Assembly: GCA_017544125.1 (NCBI GenBank)
Contig: JAFYET010000070.1
Location: 1-8,117 of the forward strand
Reading direction: 5' to 3'
DNA from: Ruminococcus sp.
Lineage (GTDB): Bacteria > Bacillota > Clostridia > Oscillospirales > Ruminococcaceae
Length of the DNA stretch: 8,117 nt
Shown here: piece by piece, positions 6,076 through 8,117 of the stretch
How the letters are laid out: each line of letters opens with the position of its first letter
Position numbering within the stretch: position 1 is the stretch's first letter
The notes under the pieces: model-generated
The model's database searches: none
The model's input: the letters and a program-made list of their open reading frames with translations, nothing else
Told to the model about the DNA's origin: nothing
Made by a program: the position numbers and the translations under genes

Positions 6076-7914
6076 TTATTCAACTGTAACGCTCTTTGCA
6101 AGGTTTCTGGGCTTATCAACATCAAGACCCCTTGCTACGGATACATAGTAGCCTATCAGCTGGAGCGGAACAACCGCAAGCGATGCAGCGAAATGCTCAT
6201 CAACTCTGGGAACGTAGGTAACGAAGTTGCAGCTGTCTTCAATCTCATACTTACCGTAGAAGGTAAGCCCGCAGAGGTATGCGCCACGGCTCTTGCACTC
6301 GACCATATTGCTGACCGTCTTCTCGTAAAGTTCAGACTGGGTGAGAATACCGATAACGAGTGTGCCGTCCTCGATAAGGGATATAGTGCCGTGCTTAAGC
6401 TCACCGGCAGCGTATGCCTCAGAGTGGATATAGGATATCTCCTTGAGTTTGAGGCTGCCCTCCATGCTAACTGCATAGTCGATGCCACGACCGATAAAGA
6501 ACACGTCCTTGGCATTTGCATACTTAGATGCGAACCACTGGAGCCTTTCCTTATCCTCGAGTATCTTTGTTATCTTATCAGGGATAGATTTAAGCTCGGA
6601 GATATAGAAGCTGTACTGCTCATCGGTTATAGTGCCTCTTATCTTTGCAAACTGTATAGCCAACAGATAGCCTGCTATGAGCTGGCAGCTATATGCCTTG
6701 GTAGTTGCAACAGCTATCTCGGGGCCTGCAAGCGTATAGAAGCAGGAATCTGCCTCACGAGCGATAAAGCTGCCCACAACGTTTACTATGCCGAGAGTCT
6801 TGATGCCCATTTCCTTAGCGAGGTTGAGGGCTGCCTTACTGTCGGCAGTCTCACCCGACTGGGAAACGACTATGACAAGCCCGTTCTTATCAAGCAGGGG
6901 CTTACGGTAACGGAACTCGCTGGCAAGCTCTACTCTTACGGGTATCTTTGCAAGATCCTCGATAACATACTGTGAAGCCACGCCTGTATGGTAAGCCGAG
7001 CCGCAGGCAACTATATATATCTGCGAAATGCTCTTTATATCTTCATCGGAAAGACCGACGTTAGAGAGGTCGATGACCCCGTCCTTAACAACAGAGTTGA
7101 TAGTATCAGCGATAGCCTTGGGCTGCTCGTGTATCTCCTTCATCATGAAGTGCTCATAGCCGCCCTTTTCAGCGCTTTCAGCGTCCCAGGTTATCTCTGT
7201 GGGCTCCTTTGTCACCTCATCGCCGTCAAGGTTATAGAAGGTAACTTCGCCGCAGGAGAGCTTAGCCATTTCAAGGTCGCCTATATAGTAAACATTTCTC
7301 GTATACTTAAGTATTGCGGGAACGTCAGATGCAACATAGCTCTCGCCTTCAGCAACGCCTATGATCATGGGGCTGTCCTTACGGGCTGCCCATATCTCGC
7401 CGGGGTAATCCTTAAACATTATAGCAAGTGCATAGGAGCCTCTTACACGCACCATAGTCTTGGCAATAGCATCAACAGGACCCATGCCATATTTCTTATA
7501 GTAATAGTCAAGAAGCTTTGTAACGACCTCAGTATCTGTCTGAGAATAGAAGGTATAGCCCTTTCTTATGAGCTTATCCTTAAGCTCCTGATAGTTCTCG
7601 ATTATTCCGTTATGAACGGCTGTTACATTGCCGTCATCACTTACATGGGGGTGAGCGTTTATCTCGCTGGGCTCGCCGTGGGTAGCCCACCTTGTATGAC
7701 CTATACCGATAGCGCCCTTTACAGCGTTACCGAAGTCAGTCTTTTCCTTTAACACCTGAAGTCTGCCCTTAGCCTTTACGACCTCGACCTCTTTATCACC
7801 GTCTCTTACAGCAATACCTGCCGAGTCATAGCCTCTGTATTCGAGCTTTTCAAGCCCGTCGAGCAGCACGGGTGCCGCCTGACGCTTACCGCTGAAGCCT
7901 ACTATTCCGCACAT
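6076..7914 (-). CDS. glmS: Glutamine-fructose-6-phosphate aminotransferase (isomerizing)
   Basis: GlmS makes glucosamine-6-phosphate from fructose-6-phosphate and glutamine, the first step toward UDP-GlcNAc for peptidoglycan. The 612 residues are the normal length. The glutaminase domain begins with the processed Met and nucleophile C2 (MCGIVGFSG), with YRGYDSAG (26-33), GHTRWATHG (72-80), the oxyanion HNG (101-103) and QTDTEV (125-130). The two SIS sugar-phosphate domains show ACGSAYH (303-309), SQSGETADS (351-359), EIAVATTKAY (399-408), FIGRG (473-477), GELKHGT (504-510) and the terminal PRNLAKSVTVE (602-612) with the catalytic Lys at 607. Nothing is missing. The ATG start has GGAGG at 7923-7927 with an eight-base spacer. 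It is a single-gene unit with its own promoter and terminator. I see no glmS ribozyme in the leader. Confidence 0.98.
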   Translation of the reverse strand: MCGIVGFSGKRQAAPVLLDGLEKLEYRGYDSAGIAVRDGDKEVEVVKAKGRLQVLKEKTDFGNAVKGAIGIGHTRWATHGEPSEINAHPHVSDDGNVTAVHNGIIENYQELKDKLIRKGYTFYSQTDTEVVTKLLDYYYKKYGMGPVDAIAKTMVRVRGSYALAIMFKDYPGEIWAARKDSPMIIGVAEGESYVASDVPAILKYTRNVYYIGDLEMAKLSCGEVTFYNLDGDEVTKEPTEITWDAESAEKGGYEHFMMKEIHEQPKAIADTINSVVKDGVIDLSNVGLSDEDIKSISQIYIVACGSAYHTGVASQYVIEDLAKIPVRVELASEFRYRKPLLDKNGLVIVVSQSGETADSKAALNLAKEMGIKTLGIVNVVGSFIAREADSCFYTLAGPEIAVATTKAYSCQLIAGYLLAIQFAKIRGTITDEQYSFYISELKSIPDKITKILEDKERLQWFASKYANAKDVFFIGRGIDYAVSMEGSLKLKEISYIHSEAYAAGELKHGTISLIEDGTLVIGILTQSELYEKTVSNMVECKSRGAYLCGLTFYGKYEIEDSCNFVTYVPRVDEHFAASLAVVPLQLIGYYVSVARGLDVDKPRNLAKSVTVE

Positions 7915-7958
7915 AACAATATCCTCCGATCGTTATTCTTTAATCATATATATGCTTG

Positions 7959-8003
7959 TGGTACAATAAAACGTACTATTTATCGTTTGGTAACAGAATA
8001 CCA
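7959..8003 (-). promoter_or_regulatory. glmS leader with small 5' hairpin and alternative pairing
   Basis: The predicted transcript begins near 8003 with TGGTA (8003-7999), which pairs with TACCA at 7992-7988 (six-base loop). A second TACCA lies at 7963-7959 and could pair with the same bases instead. A 5' hairpin may protect the mRNA; any switching role is speculation, since the stems are only five pairs. Confidence 0.35.
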
Positions 8004-8009
8004 TTTAAT

Positions 8010-8038
8010 ATTATAGCACATTAAGCGGGGGTTGTCAA
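8010..8038 (-). promoter_or_regulatory. Consensus sigma-A promoter of glmS
   Basis: The minus strand has a perfect TTGACA (8038-8033), a 17-base spacer and a perfect TATAAT (8015-8010). Transcription should start near 8003, giving a leader of about 89 bases. Such a promoter fits strong constitutive expression of a wall-precursor enzyme. Confidence 0.93.
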
Positions 8039-8082
8039 GGAGAGGGGGGCGCAATATCATAGAACGGAACAAAGTTAAGCTA

Positions 8083-8105
8083 TAATTCAGATTATTTATG
8101 AATTA
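8083..8105. repeat. AT-rich inverted repeat upstream of the glmS promoter
   Basis: TAATTCA (8083-8089) and TGAATTA (8099-8105) form a perfect seven-base inverted repeat with a nine-base spacer, about 45 bases upstream of the glmS -35 box. It could be a binding site or part of a neighbouring gene's control region; being AT-rich it may also be chance. I see no gene in 8039-8117; an ATG at 8109 on the plus strand has no ribosome binding site before it. Confidence 0.3.
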
Positions 8106-8117
8106 ATCATGGGTAAC

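Noticed and set aside
6028..7752. Long plus-strand open frames opposite glmS
   Set aside because: They are antisense to a fully conserved gene, have no ribosome binding sites that I can see and resemble no protein family; they come from codon bias of the real gene.
8081..8117. Divergent plus-strand promoter and gene start (TATAAT at 8081-8086, ATG at 8109)
   Set aside because: No -35 box lies 17 bases upstream, no ribosome binding site precedes the ATG, and only three codons are visible.
1..8117. CRISPR array, transposon, prophage or defence island
   Set aside because: No regularly spaced repeats, transposase, integrase or phage structural genes are present; the genes are mostly housekeeping or surface/signalling.

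Overview
The window reads as a chromosomal segment from a Gram-positive gut or rumen anaerobe of the Clostridia, most likely a Ruminococcus-type member of the Oscillospiraceae. This is inferred from the mix of a cohesin-like, Thr/Lys/Glu-rich surface protein, a LacI-sensor/GGDEF fusion with a terminal SCGC motif, moderate-GC genes between AT-rich spacers, strong GGAGG-type ribosome binding sites, and consensus sigma-A promoters with 17-base spacers. All six genes lie on the minus strand, so transcription runs from high to low coordinates.

From the right: a 203-base leader (7915-8117) carries a perfect TTGACA-17-TATAAT promoter for glmS (7914-6076), which makes glucosamine-6-phosphate for the cell wall. 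glmS ends in a clear intrinsic terminator. Next, its own strong promoter drives a 626-residue soluble protein that joins a LacI-type ligand-binding domain to a diguanylate cyclase (5924-4044, GTG start). After 75 bases comes a 520-residue single-pass membrane protein (3968-2406) with an extracellular cohesin-like domain and a long acidic cytoplasmic tail. It ends in a double hairpin/U-tract region. Then a third strong promoter starts metF (2262-1399). It is followed closely by a conserved protein of unknown function (1364-627, TTG start) with a PD-(D/E)XK-like motif plus a probable winged helix, and by the 5' part of a D-Ala-D-Ala carboxypeptidase gene (605 to the window edge). The last three genes probably form one operon.

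Two genes (glmS, DD-carboxypeptidase) serve peptidoglycan synthesis and trimming, and metF serves one-carbon and methionine metabolism. The GGDEF protein next to the cohesin-like surface protein suggests, but does not prove, a link between sugar sensing, c-di-GMP and the cell surface. I see no tRNA, rRNA, CRISPR array, insertion sequence or phage gene. No stretch over 300 bases lacks a gene. I found no clearly new multi-gene system. The points most worth a second look are the unknown nuclease-like protein, the cohesin-like transmembrane protein, the LacI-GGDEF fusion without an RxxD inhibitory site, and the competing hairpins before metF.
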